Positions 35,910 through 46,008 of a DNA stretch of 54,699 nucleotides are shown here, one piece after another (the stretch's first letter is position 1; each line of letters starts with the position of its first letter). Made by a program: the position numbers and the translations under genes. This stretch comes from Desulfuromonadales bacterium (GTDB lineage Bacteria; Desulfobacterota; Desulfuromonadia; Desulfuromonadales; BM103), in the NCBI GenBank assembly GCA_014860225.1, contig JACZKE010000047.1:1-54699 (forward strand). Direction: 5' to 3'. The notes under the pieces were generated by a model that ran no database searches, was not told the origin of the DNA, and saw only the letters and a program-made list of their open reading frames with translations.

Positions 35910-35989
35910 TGCAACAGTTGCAGCCCACATGCTGTGCCGTTGAGTAAAGGAGCTGAATAGTTACGGCGGTTGAAAGATTATGGTTCATA

Positions 35990-36277
35990 TCACTGCATTG
36001 TCATCGGGATCCTTCCCTTGATTCTTGTCAGCACCTGCCGGGTGATCATCAGACCCGCCATGGCGACAGCCATGGCCTGCAAGCCCCAGGGGACCAGGGC
36101 GTAGAAAGCGGCCAGGCTCACCGCCAGGCGCATGAAGAAGCTGCCGATGAGCAACAGATGGGGATTGCGGCTATCGGGGATGCGGGTTACCGTCAGCCAC
36201 AGTCCGCCGAAATAAAAAAGACCGATAGCGCTCCCGGCGACCAGGGCGCCCGCCAGATGCCAGAACTCAGGGTTCAT
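35990..36277 (-). CDS. atpR: N-ATPase-specific subunit AtpR
   Basis: This 95-residue protein has three TM helices (AGSAIGLFYFGGLWLTV, IGSFFMRLAVSLAAFYALV and a third) and the small-membrane-protein pattern of AtpR, which is found only in N-ATPase operons and may help c-ring assembly. The stop TGA of atpQ overlaps its ATG by one base. GTG at 36280 is an alternative start. Confidence 0.9.
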   Translation of the reverse strand: MNPEFWHLAGALVAGSAIGLFYFGGLWLTVTRIPDSRNPHLLLIGSFFMRLAVSLAAFYALVPWGLQAMAVAMAGLMITRQVLTRIKGRIPMTMQ

Positions 36278-36633
36278 CACTTTTCATCCTTTCTCGATGC
36301 TTCCTTCTGCTTATGGGGAAATTGCTCTGCGATGCTCTGCCGTTCCCGGGAGATCCAGAACCAGGCGTTCCAGCAGCCAACACCGATGCCGATGAGCAGC
36401 ATCATCAACGTCCAGGAATACTGGCTTTGAAAGCGGGCATCGATCCATATCCCCACGGCGATAGCAATCAGCACCGGTATCGCCACTGACCAGCCCACCA
36501 GCCCGAACATGCCGAGACCGAACCACACCCCCTGGTCACCCTGCCGCCGGGCGCGCATTTTGCGTTTCTGTGTTTCTTTGACCTTGCGGCGGAACTCCTC
36601 GTGAGCGTCTGATTTTTTTGGTTTTTCCGTCAA
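36277..36633 (-). CDS. atpQ: N-ATPase AtpQ (AtpI-like)
   Basis: This 118-residue protein has a charged N-terminus (KVKETQKRKMRARRQ) and two TM helices (GLVGWSVAIPVLIAIAVGIW and SWTLMMLLIGIGVGCWNAWF). It is the AtpI/AtpZ-like member of the operon. I chose TTG at 36633 because AGGAG lies 6 nt upstream; an ATG seven bases upstream opens a frame that stops at once. It is 15 nt after atpC. Confidence 0.85.
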   Translation of the reverse strand: MTEKPKKSDAHEEFRRKVKETQKRKMRARRQGDQGVWFGLGMFGLVGWSVAIPVLIAIAVGIWIDARFQSQYSWTLMMLLIGIGVGCWNAWFWISRERQSIAEQFPHKQKEASRKDEK

Positions 36634-36648
36634 AACATCTCCTGACGC

Positions 36649-38546
<1,898 letters not shown>

Positions 38547-38927
38547 TTAGAAAAACCTATCATTCCCTCAATGCTTGTCAAGAAGAGGTGCCTGCCGGCA
38601 AAGAGGATCCCGGTCGGTTTCGCTGCCAATCCAGGAAGCTGGCGCAGTCAAATTCAAGCAAAACGAAGGGCCGACATGGGGTTTTTACGTAAACGAGAGG
38701 GCAGAGCTCAATTTGAGCAACGGAGATAATCAGACAGGGGCGTAAGCCAGTTCATGCATTTTTCGAATGCGTCACCATTGATGCACTCGCAAAAACTCAT
38801 GAAATGGCTAAGCAAAAATTTCATCCTACAAGGCTTGGTGTTTTTTCAGGGGCGAAGGCATACATATGGTATGTCGAGGTCCTGAAAAAACGCCCTAACG
38901 CCGTAGGGTGGACTTTTTGCGACGCCA
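38547..38927. other. Intergenic upstream of the N-ATPase operon
   Basis: 380 bp. Aside from the inverted repeat below, it shows no gene. The N-ATPase promoter must be within it, but I could not pick it out. Confidence 0.35.
38840..38891 (-). terminator. Branched inverted repeat, probable terminator of the DUF302 gene
   Basis: GTTTTTTCAGG (38840-38850) and CCTGAAAAAAC (38881-38891) are perfect complements, with an inner hairpin CATAC-ATATG-GTATG. On the minus strand it ends in a T run. It lies 37 nt past the stop of the minus-strand gene at 38928. Confidence 0.65.
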
Positions 38928-39314
38928 TCACAATTGCTCGATGACCTTTTTGAGCTTCAACTGGATCTGTTCGGCGATGCTCTGCAGCTCCGGGTTTTGA
39001 ATCGCTTGCATGGAAGCAAGCGGATCTACTGCAGCGACTTCGATTTTTCCATCCTGCAGTTCCTGAACAATTACATTGCATGGCAGCATAGTGCCTATCC
39101 TGGGTTCTGCCTGTAATGCCTTGTAGGCATAGGCCGGGTTGCAGGCGCCAAGGATAGTGTATTTACGGAAATCAACGTTTAATTTCTTTTTAAGTGTGGC
39201 TCTGACATCAATTTCGGTAAGAATCCCGAACCCTTCCTCCGTTAATTCTGCCGTGACGCTCGCGATGGCTCCTTCAAAGCTTGAATCGAGTTTTTTACTG
39301 AAACAATATGCCAT
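38928..39314 (-). CDS. DUF302 family protein
   Basis: This 128-residue protein has the DUF302 pattern: SFEGAIASVTAELTEEGFGIL, TEIDVRATLKKKLN, YTILGACNPAYAYKALQ and IGTMLPCNVIVQEL. The fold is known but the function is not; it may relate to redox or sulfur processes. I chose ATG 39314 because AAAGGAGAC precedes it. It leads a group of small envelope proteins. Confidence 0.92.
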   Translation of the reverse strand: MAYCFSKKLDSSFEGAIASVTAELTEEGFGILTEIDVRATLKKKLNVDFRKYTILGACNPAYAYKALQAEPRIGTMLPCNVIVQELQDGKIEVAAVDPLASMQAIQNPELQSIAEQIQLKLKKVIEQL

Positions 39315-39519
39315 GGTCAGTCTCCTTTTGACTGGCGCCAAACCGTTCGGCGACGCAGGTTTTCAGCGGGTGTTATCTTGATAATCTTTTTTATGAGCCC
39401 CTTGCCCGGCTTACTCTCGACCCGTACCGGACCGTCATGCCGCATGACGGCCCGGTCCGGCATGTCCAGACCGATGCCGGCGTCAATGTGGTAAGGCATG
39501 AGGCGAACGCAAAGCATCA

Positions 39520-39708
39520 TCAGCCCATGTGGATCCTGGGGAAGTGACTGATGATTCCAAAAATATTCAGGAGCCACAAGATGACGACAATGACCACAAC
39601 GGCATTCAAAATCGTTTTTATGGATCCCGCCATGGGGATGAAGCGGTTGATGACCCAAAGAGCCATACCGACCACAATCAGGACTACGACAACTTCAATT
39701 AATGGCAT
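39520..39708 (-). CDS. Small membrane protein (Thivi_2564-like)
   Basis: This 62-residue protein has two TM helices: EVVVVLIVVGMALWVINRFIP and the following AGSIKTILNAVVVIVVIL. The pattern fits small membrane proteins of the Thivi_2564 type, of unknown role. GGAGGTG is 11 nt upstream of the ATG. A larger frame on the same strand (39317-39658) is a shadow of it. Confidence 0.8.
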   Translation of the reverse strand: MPLIEVVVVLIVVGMALWVINRFIPMAGSIKTILNAVVVIVVILWLLNIFGIISHFPRIHMG

Positions 39709-39755
39709 ATACGTTATTCACCTCCGATCTTCGACATGCAATATCAGCGAACCTG

Positions 39756-39911
39756 CTAAATCCGGCCAAGCAACATCAGAATTAGGAGAATCAACAAGAT
39801 CAAGCCAAATCCTCCACTCGGCAAATAACCCCAGTTGCGGCTATGGGGCCAGGCAGGAATTGCCCCGAGCAGCAGCAAAATTATGACGACGATCAAAATT
39901 GTTCCCAGCAT
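39756..39911 (-). CDS. DUF3309 small membrane protein (51 residues)
   Basis: ATG at 39911, preceded by AAGGAGAACGAC, opens a frame reading MLGTILIVVIILLLLG, then AIPAWPHSRNWGYLPSGG and a second hydrophobic helix to TAG at 39756. This is the DUF3309 pattern (WPxSxxWGYxPSGG between two helices). It is probably a stress-related inner-membrane protein. It is separated from the previous gene by 47 nt. Confidence 0.88.
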   Translation of the reverse strand: MLGTILIVVIILLLLGAIPAWPHSRNWGYLPSGGFGLILLILLILMLLGRI

Positions 39912-40034
39912 TGTCGTTCTCCTTAAAGTAGTGTTTTTTTAATTATATCCAAACGCAACGATCATGCCAGAGACGACCTGTAAAAATGTGCAAGCCAGCA
40001 CTGCCGGCCCCTGTGATCACTGAGCTTGCGCGGT

Positions 40035-40052
40035 GACCTTGATTTCAAGGTC
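40035..40052. promoter_or_regulatory. Perfect palindrome near the ABC-2 permease 3' end
   Basis: GACCTTGATTTCAAGGTC, an 18-bp palindrome 31 nt past the permease stop. It could be a terminator stem without a T run or a protein-binding site. Confidence 0.35.
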
Positions 40053-40082
40053 GTCGTATTTATATGATGATTGCTGTGATTT

Positions 40083-41111
40083 TCACATCAACCAGCGTCT
40101 TTTCATCAATACATAGGCGAGGTAAAAAGTGAACGCACCCACAAGCCATAGATAGATCATTTCAAAAGGCATGCTGGCTATCCTGCCATCTTCCAGCAGA
40201 ACGGATTTAAGAGGCTCATAAAATTGGTAGGATGGCAGAAATGGCGCAACGGCTGTCAATTGTTGTGAAAAATCAGACAGCGCGGAAGGAAGCAGGTGTG
40301 GCAAGTAAAAGATAACACCCAGGGTTCTGGCGCTTGCCTGATTACTGCAGAGGAATCCCAGGAAAATCCCATAGGCGCTGAAGCAAAAGCTACCGGCGGC
40401 AATAAAGATGATATAGCCAAAGTAATCCGCCACAGCGAAGCCACCCAACAGGTGGAAGATCAATGTGGCGATCATGGCCAGCACCATCCCCATGATCACC
40501 TTGGCAATCAGCCATTGGACTTCACTTATCGGCGTCTGCAGCAGGCCCAGCAGCAGTTTTTTCTCTTTTTCTTCGGCGACTTGCGCAGGCAGGACAAGAA
40601 AGCCGACGAGCAGGACGACCATCAGGACCCAGGTCGGCAATGTCTGCCTTTGTACGCCTCCGGCGTGAAGCGTTTCGATGTCGGAAATCCAGCTTGAAGG
40701 GTTCCCTTCTACCGCATTCTGCAAAGCGGAAAAAACTTCGATGATGGCAAGGGTTTGCAGAGATTCTCTTTTTAAAACCAGCAGGGTGGTTCGTTCGGGA
40801 TCTTTTTTATTGCCCAGCAAAACCCCGTCCAACGTTTTCTCTTTTAAGAGGTGGACACCTTCTTTTTCACTTTCAACCCAGGTAACTGCGAGATTTTTTT
40901 CAGCAGCCTTGACGTTATTCAGCAGTTGCGGTGCATAAACGTAATCCTCGATGAAACCTATCTTTATTTGGCTCACTTCTACGCTGGCCTGATCGATCAA
41001 TTTGAGAGTCATAAAAACAAAGAAGGGTATAAAAAGAACCAGATAAAACGTTTTGTTCTTCAGGGCGACGGCTAAATCATTCAATACGAGAGCAAGAATA
41101 TTTCTCATCAT
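40083..41111 (-). CDS. ABC-2 type transporter permease
   Basis: This 342-residue protein has one TM helix at the N-terminus (FYLVLFIPFFVFMTLKLI), an exposed domain (about 40-165) and five or so TM helices in the C-terminal half (MVVLLVGFLVLPAQVAEEKE starts this). It is an ABC-2 permease of the type with an extracytoplasmic loop (COG1668-like Na+ or drug export). ATG overlaps the ATPase stop by 4 nt. The substrate is unknown. Confidence 0.85.
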   Translation of the reverse strand: MMRNILALVLNDLAVALKNKTFYLVLFIPFFVFMTLKLIDQASVEVSQIKIGFIEDYVYAPQLLNNVKAAEKNLAVTWVESEKEGVHLLKEKTLDGVLLGNKKDPERTTLLVLKRESLQTLAIIEVFSALQNAVEGNPSSWISDIETLHAGGVQRQTLPTWVLMVVLLVGFLVLPAQVAEEKEKKLLLGLLQTPISEVQWLIAKVIMGMVLAMIATLIFHLLGGFAVADYFGYIIFIAAGSFCFSAYGIFLGFLCSNQASARTLGVIFYLPHLLPSALSDFSQQLTAVAPFLPSYQFYEPLKSVLLEDGRIASMPFEMIYLWLVGAFTFYLAYVLMKRRWLM

Positions 41112-41791
41112 AAGGCATACAGTTTTTCATGAACTGCGGATTGAAAATATTCCTGAGGAGGGCCATCGAAAACCAGGTTGCCTTTGTGCAACACCAGGAT
41201 GCGCGTTGCGAGGCTCTTTATCTCTTCAGGGCGATGGGAGGTAAAAAGGATGGTTTTGCCGGCGTCATGCAGTGTGTTCAACAACCGGTAGAGTTCATTT
41301 GTCATCTCGAAGTCGAGACCCGAGGTCGGTTCATCACAAAGCACCACCGGAGGGTCTGCCAACAGAGCGCGTCCGATGTTCACCCTTTGCTTCAAACCTT
41401 TTGACAATGCCTGTATTTTATTATTTCGGAAAGGCAGCAGATTGAATTCTGTCAAGACTTCTTCCACCCTCAGCAAGGGTGCCTGAAAGAGTGACGCGAA
41501 CAGCTTGAGATTATATTCGACGCTGAAGAAATCAAAAAGATTGGGCACTTCCGGAACAAACCCCACTTTCCTGACGACAGCCCTTCTGTTCCTCAGATCA
41601 ATCCCGTCAATCGTCACTTGACCGTTGTCCGGGATAATCCAGTTTGCCAGCATTTTCAGGAGAGTGGATTTGCCGGCACCGTTGTGACCGACAATCGCGA
41701 TCAGCTCGCCTTTTTGTATTGTTAAGCTGATTGGCGACAGACCTCTGTTTTGATCATAAAGTTTTGTCAGATTGTGGATTTCGATTTGCAT
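41108..41791 (-). CDS. ABC transporter ATP-binding protein
   Basis: This 227-residue ATPase has Walker A GHNGAGKST, the divergent signature ALSKGLKQRVNIGRALL and Walker B VVLCDEPTSGLD. It pairs with the overlapping permease gene. No good Shine-Dalgarno precedes the ATG. The pair probably exports a small hydrophobic or ionic substrate. Confidence 0.93.
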   Translation of the reverse strand: MQIEIHNLTKLYDQNRGLSPISLTIQKGELIAIVGHNGAGKSTLLKMLANWIIPDNGQVTIDGIDLRNRRAVVRKVGFVPEVPNLFDFFSVEYNLKLFASLFQAPLLRVEEVLTEFNLLPFRNNKIQALSKGLKQRVNIGRALLADPPVVLCDEPTSGLDFEMTNELYRLLNTLHDAGKTILFTSHRPEEIKSLATRILVLHKGNLVFDGPPQEYFQSAVHEKLYAL

Positions 41792-41969
41792 ATGTTTTGA
41801 CGCATCTTTTGTGGATGACGCTTAAAAGCAACAGTACGACACGCCGAAGCCCGATGCCGGCACTCAAGACGTGCATGCTCAAATTCTGGTTTACAGCAAA
41901 GCCTGCAGTTAAAGCTGGCGGTGCAAGAGTCTTCTGATACACCACCAGCCTCGCGTGCGGGTCAGGATA

Positions 41970-42022
41970 CTGTCGGACTATCCGTGAGACGTATTTTCGT
42001 TTTGCCCCGTATAATCCGCCAG
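41970..42022. mobile_element. MITE-like element M, internally deleted copy
   Basis: CTGTCGGACTATCC at the left and ATAATCCGCCAG at the right correspond to both ends of the 165-bp element at 35745; the middle is missing. It is just past the stop of the 21-residue frame. Confidence 0.6.
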
Positions 42023-42026
42023 GTTC

Positions 42027-42092
42027 TCAGGTCAGTCTCATTATGACGATAACGAGAATCACGACTACCAGTACAGCGATTACGAATCCCAT
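42027..42092 (-). CDS. Possible 21-residue hydrophobic peptide
   Basis: ATG at 42092 with AAAGGAGAACATC opens MGFVIAVLVVVILVIVIMRL plus one residue, then TGA at 42027. One TM helix and a strong ribosome site support translation, but such a short frame is hard to prove. It resembles the other tiny membrane proteins in this region. Confidence 0.5.
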   Translation of the reverse strand: MGFVIAVLVVVILVIVIMRLT

Positions 42093-42260
42093 GATGTTCT
42101 CCTTTGCTATGACTACCGTTAATATAATTCAGGGCTCTTGCGTCCCCGTACTGTTGCATCGTCCGTGATGCGTTGAGTTTAAAGTTCATCTGCTTACTTT
42201 GCAGAAGAGATCCGCACCCGGGCTGAATCACCGGGAGCTTGTTTTCAGTGCATATCGCGA

Positions 42261-42482
42261 TCAGCTTTTTCTGCTTCCACCAACCAGCAGCACCAGGCCG
42301 CCAATCAGTGCAACAACGCCCACAATCGGTGACAGCGGAATCGTTTTGGTCTTTTCCGCCGTCATTTGCAGGGGCCCGAGGTCGATAACTTTCTCTCTGC
42401 TCGTGTAGCTGATGCCCTGGTACCCAAAAGCCGCGACTGCGACCACAATCAGGATGATACCTATCAACGTGTATGGTTTCAT
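42261..42482 (-). CDS. DUF3185-type small membrane protein
   Basis: This 73-residue protein has a TM helix at each end (YTLIGIILIVVAVAAFGYQG and SPIVGVVALIGGLVLLVGG) joined by a polar loop with KTKTIPLSP. That is the DUF3185 pattern, unknown function. AAGAGGT precedes the ATG. It follows the OmpA gene on the same strand. Confidence 0.85.
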   Translation of the reverse strand: MKPYTLIGIILIVVAVAAFGYQGISYTSREKVIDLGPLQMTAEKTKTIPLSPIVGVVALIGGLVLLVGGSRKS

Positions 42483-42539
42483 TTTGTACCTCTTCAGTAC
42501 CGTCTGTCTGATTCATAACCTATAGCCGACCTTGATTAA

Positions 42540-42569
42540 CCGGCCAGGTGCTCATGAACACCTGGCCGG
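42540..42569 (-). terminator. Perfect GC hairpin after the OmpA gene
   Basis: CCGGCCAGGTG and CACCTGGCCGG pair perfectly around 8 nt. It is followed on the minus strand by TTAATC, so it is a weak terminator or an RNA stabiliser. Confidence 0.6.
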
Positions 42570-42607
42570 GCGAGGCTAAAGTTCACAATCAGGCGCGAAC
42601 ACCCAAA

Positions 42608-43642
42608 TTACTTTGACTGAAGCTCAACGCGCCGGTTGAGCTTGCGGCCTTCCCTGGTTGCGTTGTCATACTTCGGCTGGGTCTCACCATAGCCAACGGC
42701 CTCAAGGCGAGCAGCAGAGACGCCATTGCTGACAAGCCAGTTTTTCACAGAAGCAGCACGCCGCTCGGAGAGCCCCTGGTTGTAGGCTTCCGGTCCCGTT
42801 GAGTCCGTGTGACCGGAGACAATGAAATTGACAGCGGAGTCTTCTTCCAGAATCATCTTGGCCTGTTCCAGAACGGGGACCATATCATCCTTAATGGTCG
42901 ATTTGTCAAAATCGAAGAGGAGGTCGAAACTGACAATCTCTTTAGCGACGACCACAGGTGCAGGAGCAGGGGCTACAACGACAGGCGCCGGGGCCGGTGC
43001 AACTGCGACAGGTGCAGGGGCAGCGACCACAGGTTCCGGCGCGGGTTGCACCACAACCTGTTTTTCGTTGCCGCCGAACGCGAAGGTGACGCCCACGGTC
43101 GCGCCCAGGTTATGGTAAGTCTCCTGGAAAAACTCGGTCACCATGGTATCCCGCACGTCGACGCGCAAGGCAATATTGTCCTTGAGCCAGTATTTGGCGC
43201 CTACGCCAACATTAATAACTCCCATGTCGGAATCCGAGATATCGGGGCTGTAATGGGCGCCGCCAAGACCGGCGAGGACAAAGGGGTTGAATCTGCCGTC
43301 GGGCATAAAGTGATAGACGGCATCAAGATGATAGAAGGTAAGGTCGACATCATCGGTGGGGCTGCGGTACTGGCCTTCCTTGGCTCCTGTGATTGACTTG
43401 TCGTCAACACCGGTGCGGATATATTCGCCCACGGCTTCAATGCCAAAATGTTTGGTGAAGTTGTAGCCAAGCCGGCCGCCGAACACCGGGGCATCGTCCA
43501 GGTTCTGGTCGTTTTCAAACAAGCTGTAGCCGACGAACGGGCTCACTTCAAATGAGCCGGCCTTGATTTCGGCCTGCCCGGAAACAGGCAGAAGTAACAC
43601 AATGGCAGCGACCGTCAGTGCTGCGCGATAAATGGTTTGCAT
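42608..43642 (-). CDS. OmpA-family outer-membrane protein
   Basis: This 344-residue protein has a signal peptide (ALTVAAIVLLLPVSGQAEIK). An eight-stranded beta-barrel part (about 25-200, SFEVSPFVGYSLFENDQN onward) is followed by an APAPVVV-repeat linker (about 210-245). The C-terminal OmpA domain (about 245-344) has LLFDFDKSTIKDDM, VSGHTDSTGP, LSERRAASVKNWL and GYGETQP. It tethers the outer membrane to peptidoglycan. I chose ATG 43642 because GAGGAGGATG precedes it; a frame to 43849 is longer but lacks such a site. Confidence 0.94.
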   Translation of the reverse strand: MQTIYRAALTVAAIVLLLPVSGQAEIKAGSFEVSPFVGYSLFENDQNLDDAPVFGGRLGYNFTKHFGIEAVGEYIRTGVDDKSITGAKEGQYRSPTDDVDLTFYHLDAVYHFMPDGRFNPFVLAGLGGAHYSPDISDSDMGVINVGVGAKYWLKDNIALRVDVRDTMVTEFFQETYHNLGATVGVTFAFGGNEKQVVVQPAPEPVVAAPAPVAVAPAPAPVVVAPAPAPVVVAKEIVSFDLLFDFDKSTIKDDMVPVLEQAKMILEEDSAVNFIVSGHTDSTGPEAYNQGLSERRAASVKNWLVSNGVSAARLEAVGYGETQPKYDNATREGRKLNRRVELQSK

Positions 43643-43829
43643 CGTTTCATCCTCCTCAAAAATTGTTGCATCCTGTGATTGCCGTTTCACCTCTGCGGAA
43701 CAAAGGGCGCGGCAGATTCCTGTATCCTGAAAATCAGGGTTGTCGCCAGGCAAAAAGGAGACCGGCGAAATCATGATGCCTTGCCTGTCTGCCTTTTTGC
43801 CTGCTTTCATTGAAGCGACCTCAAACCAA

Positions 43830-45662
43830 TTATGGTTGTGTGATCTCATTGGCGATCAAGGTCACTTGTGTCTCTGCCAACATTCTGCCGAGCACTGCTG
43901 CGCGGTCTTTTATCTCAATAGCTTTTGCTGCCAGGACAATCCCCTTGAATTGAGAATCTGTTTCAAGTGTCACGCCGGTGCCACCGCCGACCTGCCAGAA
44001 GATATTCTTGGCCTGGGCGCCGCCGTCGAGAGCAACAATGGCGTTGGGGGCGACGGTGAGATCTCCGGCGACCTGGAAAATCCAGACGTCATTTGCGCCT
44101 CCCGAGAGCGTGACAGTCGTATTCGATTCAACCAGCAATCCGGTGCTCCACTTATAGAGGCCTGGAGCGAGAGTCATACCGCTGATATTTCCGGCACCCA
44201 GTTCCGTTGCATCGGGGAGTGTCCGCCCGGCGGCATCAACGTATGCTGTGTGCAAATCGTTGATCGCCGTGACCATCTTAGCCGGCGTCGGCACCGCATA
44301 GTCGGGGGCATAGACCCTGCCGCTTACCAGCGACGAGGTGGCAAATGCATTCGAGCTATCCAATATCAGCCCAAATCCGGTTATGGCTGTACTGGTAACA
44401 GGATTCACTCCGATATTTCCGGTAATGAAGGTGCTTCCCGTGGTGCTGATCCCTGCTTTAGAAAGAACGGCAAAATCTTCGGCTGAACCAAGGTCAACTG
44501 GCAGCGGCCCCAGCGCCGGCGCAGCAATGGTGGTAAATGTCCACACTTCGTCTAATGCCATGGGGTTGCCTGCGAGGTCTGTGGCAGCGGTGGTCATTGT
44601 GACGGTATATTCGGTACCGGCGGCAAGATTGTCGGTCGGGTTTAAGGTCGCAACCAGGCCAAGGTAGGAGACTACTGCTGGCAATACAGGCCCCATCGGA
44701 GTCCCGCTTGCTTGCAGAGTAAAACTAGTAGTATCGATCGTGTTCGGGTCCATCGCCTCGCTGAAGGTTGCGGAGACGTTCTTGTTGAGAGCCACATCAA
44801 TGTCCCTATCCAACGGACTGTTGGGAGCCACGGTTGGGGCTATGTCGTCAATCGTCAGACCGGTAGTAAATGTCCAGACATAATCGTTCACGACGGGAGG
44901 TGCTTGGTCGTCGGCCAGGAAGTTGCCGGCCAGATCCTGTGCCGCGGAAGTTATGATGGCGGTATATTCGGTGGTGGCAACAAGATCACTGTCCGGGTTA
45001 AAGGTCGCAATCAGACCGACATACGTTACCGTACCCGGCAATACAGGTCCCAGCGGAAGCCCGCTTGTTTGCAGAGTAAAACTCGTAGGGTTGATCGTGA
45101 TCGGATCCATCGCCTCACTGAAGGTTGCGGCTACCGATTTGTTTAATGCAACATCTTCTTCAAGGTCTAGAGGATCAGTGAGAATCACCGTAGGGCTGGC
45201 ATCCACCAGATCTGCTTCAGTGGTAAACGTCCAGACATGGTTGCTTGCCAGCGCGTTGCCTGCGAGATCTTTGGCATCGGTGGTAATCGTGGCGGTATAT
45301 TCGGTGGCGGCAACAAGATCGCTGTCCGGGTTAAAGGTCGCAATCAGGCCGACATATGTTACCGTACCCGGCAATACAGGCCCAAGCGGAAGCCCGCTTG
45401 CTTGCAGAGTAAAACTCGTAGGGTTGATCGTGATCGGATCCATCGCCTCGCTGAAGGTTGCGGTGAGGCTGATGCCGGTTGGTACCCCCGGAGCACCAGG
45501 AACAGGGTAGCTGCGAGTCACGGTGGGGGCTTCGGTATTGTTTGCCCCATCGTCTCCATCCCAATGCCCCGTCGAGCCGTCTCCTCCACACCCCGCAACA
45601 AAAAATCCGGTAAACATCAAAACTAATAAAACATAAATGTATCTGACTACTGATCTCTTCAT
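43830..45662 (-). CDS. Ice-binding-domain (DUF3494) lipoprotein with three Ig-like repeats
   Basis: This 610-residue protein has a lipobox (FFVAGCGG) after a signal sequence, then three tandem Ig-like (Big_5) domains (about 40-150, 155-265, 270-380). Each starts with a PTV segment and contains ATFSEAMDP and LVPGTVTYxGLIATFNP-like blocks. The C-terminal domain (about 395-610) matches the DUF3494 ice-binding fold: DFAVLSKAGISTTGST, GNIGVNPVT and LYKWSTGLLV. It may bind ice or act as a surface adhesin. GGGACC precedes the ATG. Its 3' end lies 187 nt upstream of the OmpA gene's start codon, with both on the minus strand. Confidence 0.87.
   Translation of the reverse strand: MKRSVVRYIYVLLVLMFTGFFVAGCGGDGSTGHWDGDDGANNTEAPTVTRSYPVPGAPGVPTGISLTATFSEAMDPITINPTSFTLQASGLPLGPVLPGTVTYVGLIATFNPDSDLVAATEYTATITTDAKDLAGNALASNHVWTFTTEADLVDASPTVILTDPLDLEEDVALNKSVAATFSEAMDPITINPTSFTLQTSGLPLGPVLPGTVTYVGLIATFNPDSDLVATTEYTAIITSAAQDLAGNFLADDQAPPVVNDYVWTFTTGLTIDDIAPTVAPNSPLDRDIDVALNKNVSATFSEAMDPNTIDTTSFTLQASGTPMGPVLPAVVSYLGLVATLNPTDNLAAGTEYTVTMTTAATDLAGNPMALDEVWTFTTIAAPALGPLPVDLGSAEDFAVLSKAGISTTGSTFITGNIGVNPVTSTAITGFGLILDSSNAFATSSLVSGRVYAPDYAVPTPAKMVTAINDLHTAYVDAAGRTLPDATELGAGNISGMTLAPGLYKWSTGLLVESNTTVTLSGGANDVWIFQVAGDLTVAPNAIVALDGGAQAKNIFWQVGGGTGVTLETDSQFKGIVLAAKAIEIKDRAAVLGRMLAETQVTLIANEITQP
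44560..45520. repeat. Three tandem DNA repeats encoding the Ig-like domains
   Basis: Stretches such as CTTGCAGAGTAAAACT and CAATACAGGCCC recur at about 300-bp spacing (near 44685, 45050, 45375) with few changes. The similarity at DNA level suggests recent duplication or ongoing gene conversion, and domain number may vary between strains. Confidence 0.8.
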
Positions 45663-45788
45663 GGTCCCTCTTCTCCTTGTCTGCTACAGACTTTAAATGC
45701 TCTTCTTTGTATCTAGCGTTGATCGTTTAGATACACCTCGCACAATTTCTTGTTTTCACAGTTTCAGCACATGTTGAACTTGGAAATT

Positions 45789-45816
45789 TGTCGGACTATC
45801 CATGAACCGGCTGCAA
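45789..45816. repeat. Single end of MITE-like element M
   Basis: TGTCGGACTATCCATGA then ACCGGCTGCAA matches the left 28 bp of the element at 35745. No right end was found nearby. The interval 45663-46008 shows nothing else. Confidence 0.55.
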
Positions 45817-46008
45817 TGGGTTATATCGCAACTAGTATGCCGAAATTGTTTTGACTGGTCTTTTATCGAAAGGGCTTGATTCTACGAAGGAAATAATAAA
45901 GAAGAGCGTGACTGGGAAGAACCAACCGCCAGCGGTGGCTGCCATATTTGACGCTACCACCACATATGACGGGCAGGGAGCCGCTGCCAGTTTGGTCAAC
46001 AGCTACTT

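Noticed and set aside
39317-39658. Minus-strand frame of 113 codons
   Set aside because: It overlaps the Thivi_2564-type gene in another frame and has no ribosome site.
43740-44486. Plus-strand frame of 248 codons
   Set aside because: It lies opposite the ice-binding gene; codon use and lack of a start site mark it as a shadow.
44560-45520. CRISPR-like regular repeats
   Set aside because: Spacing is about 300 bp and the repeats are in frame as Ig-like domains; no spacer pattern.
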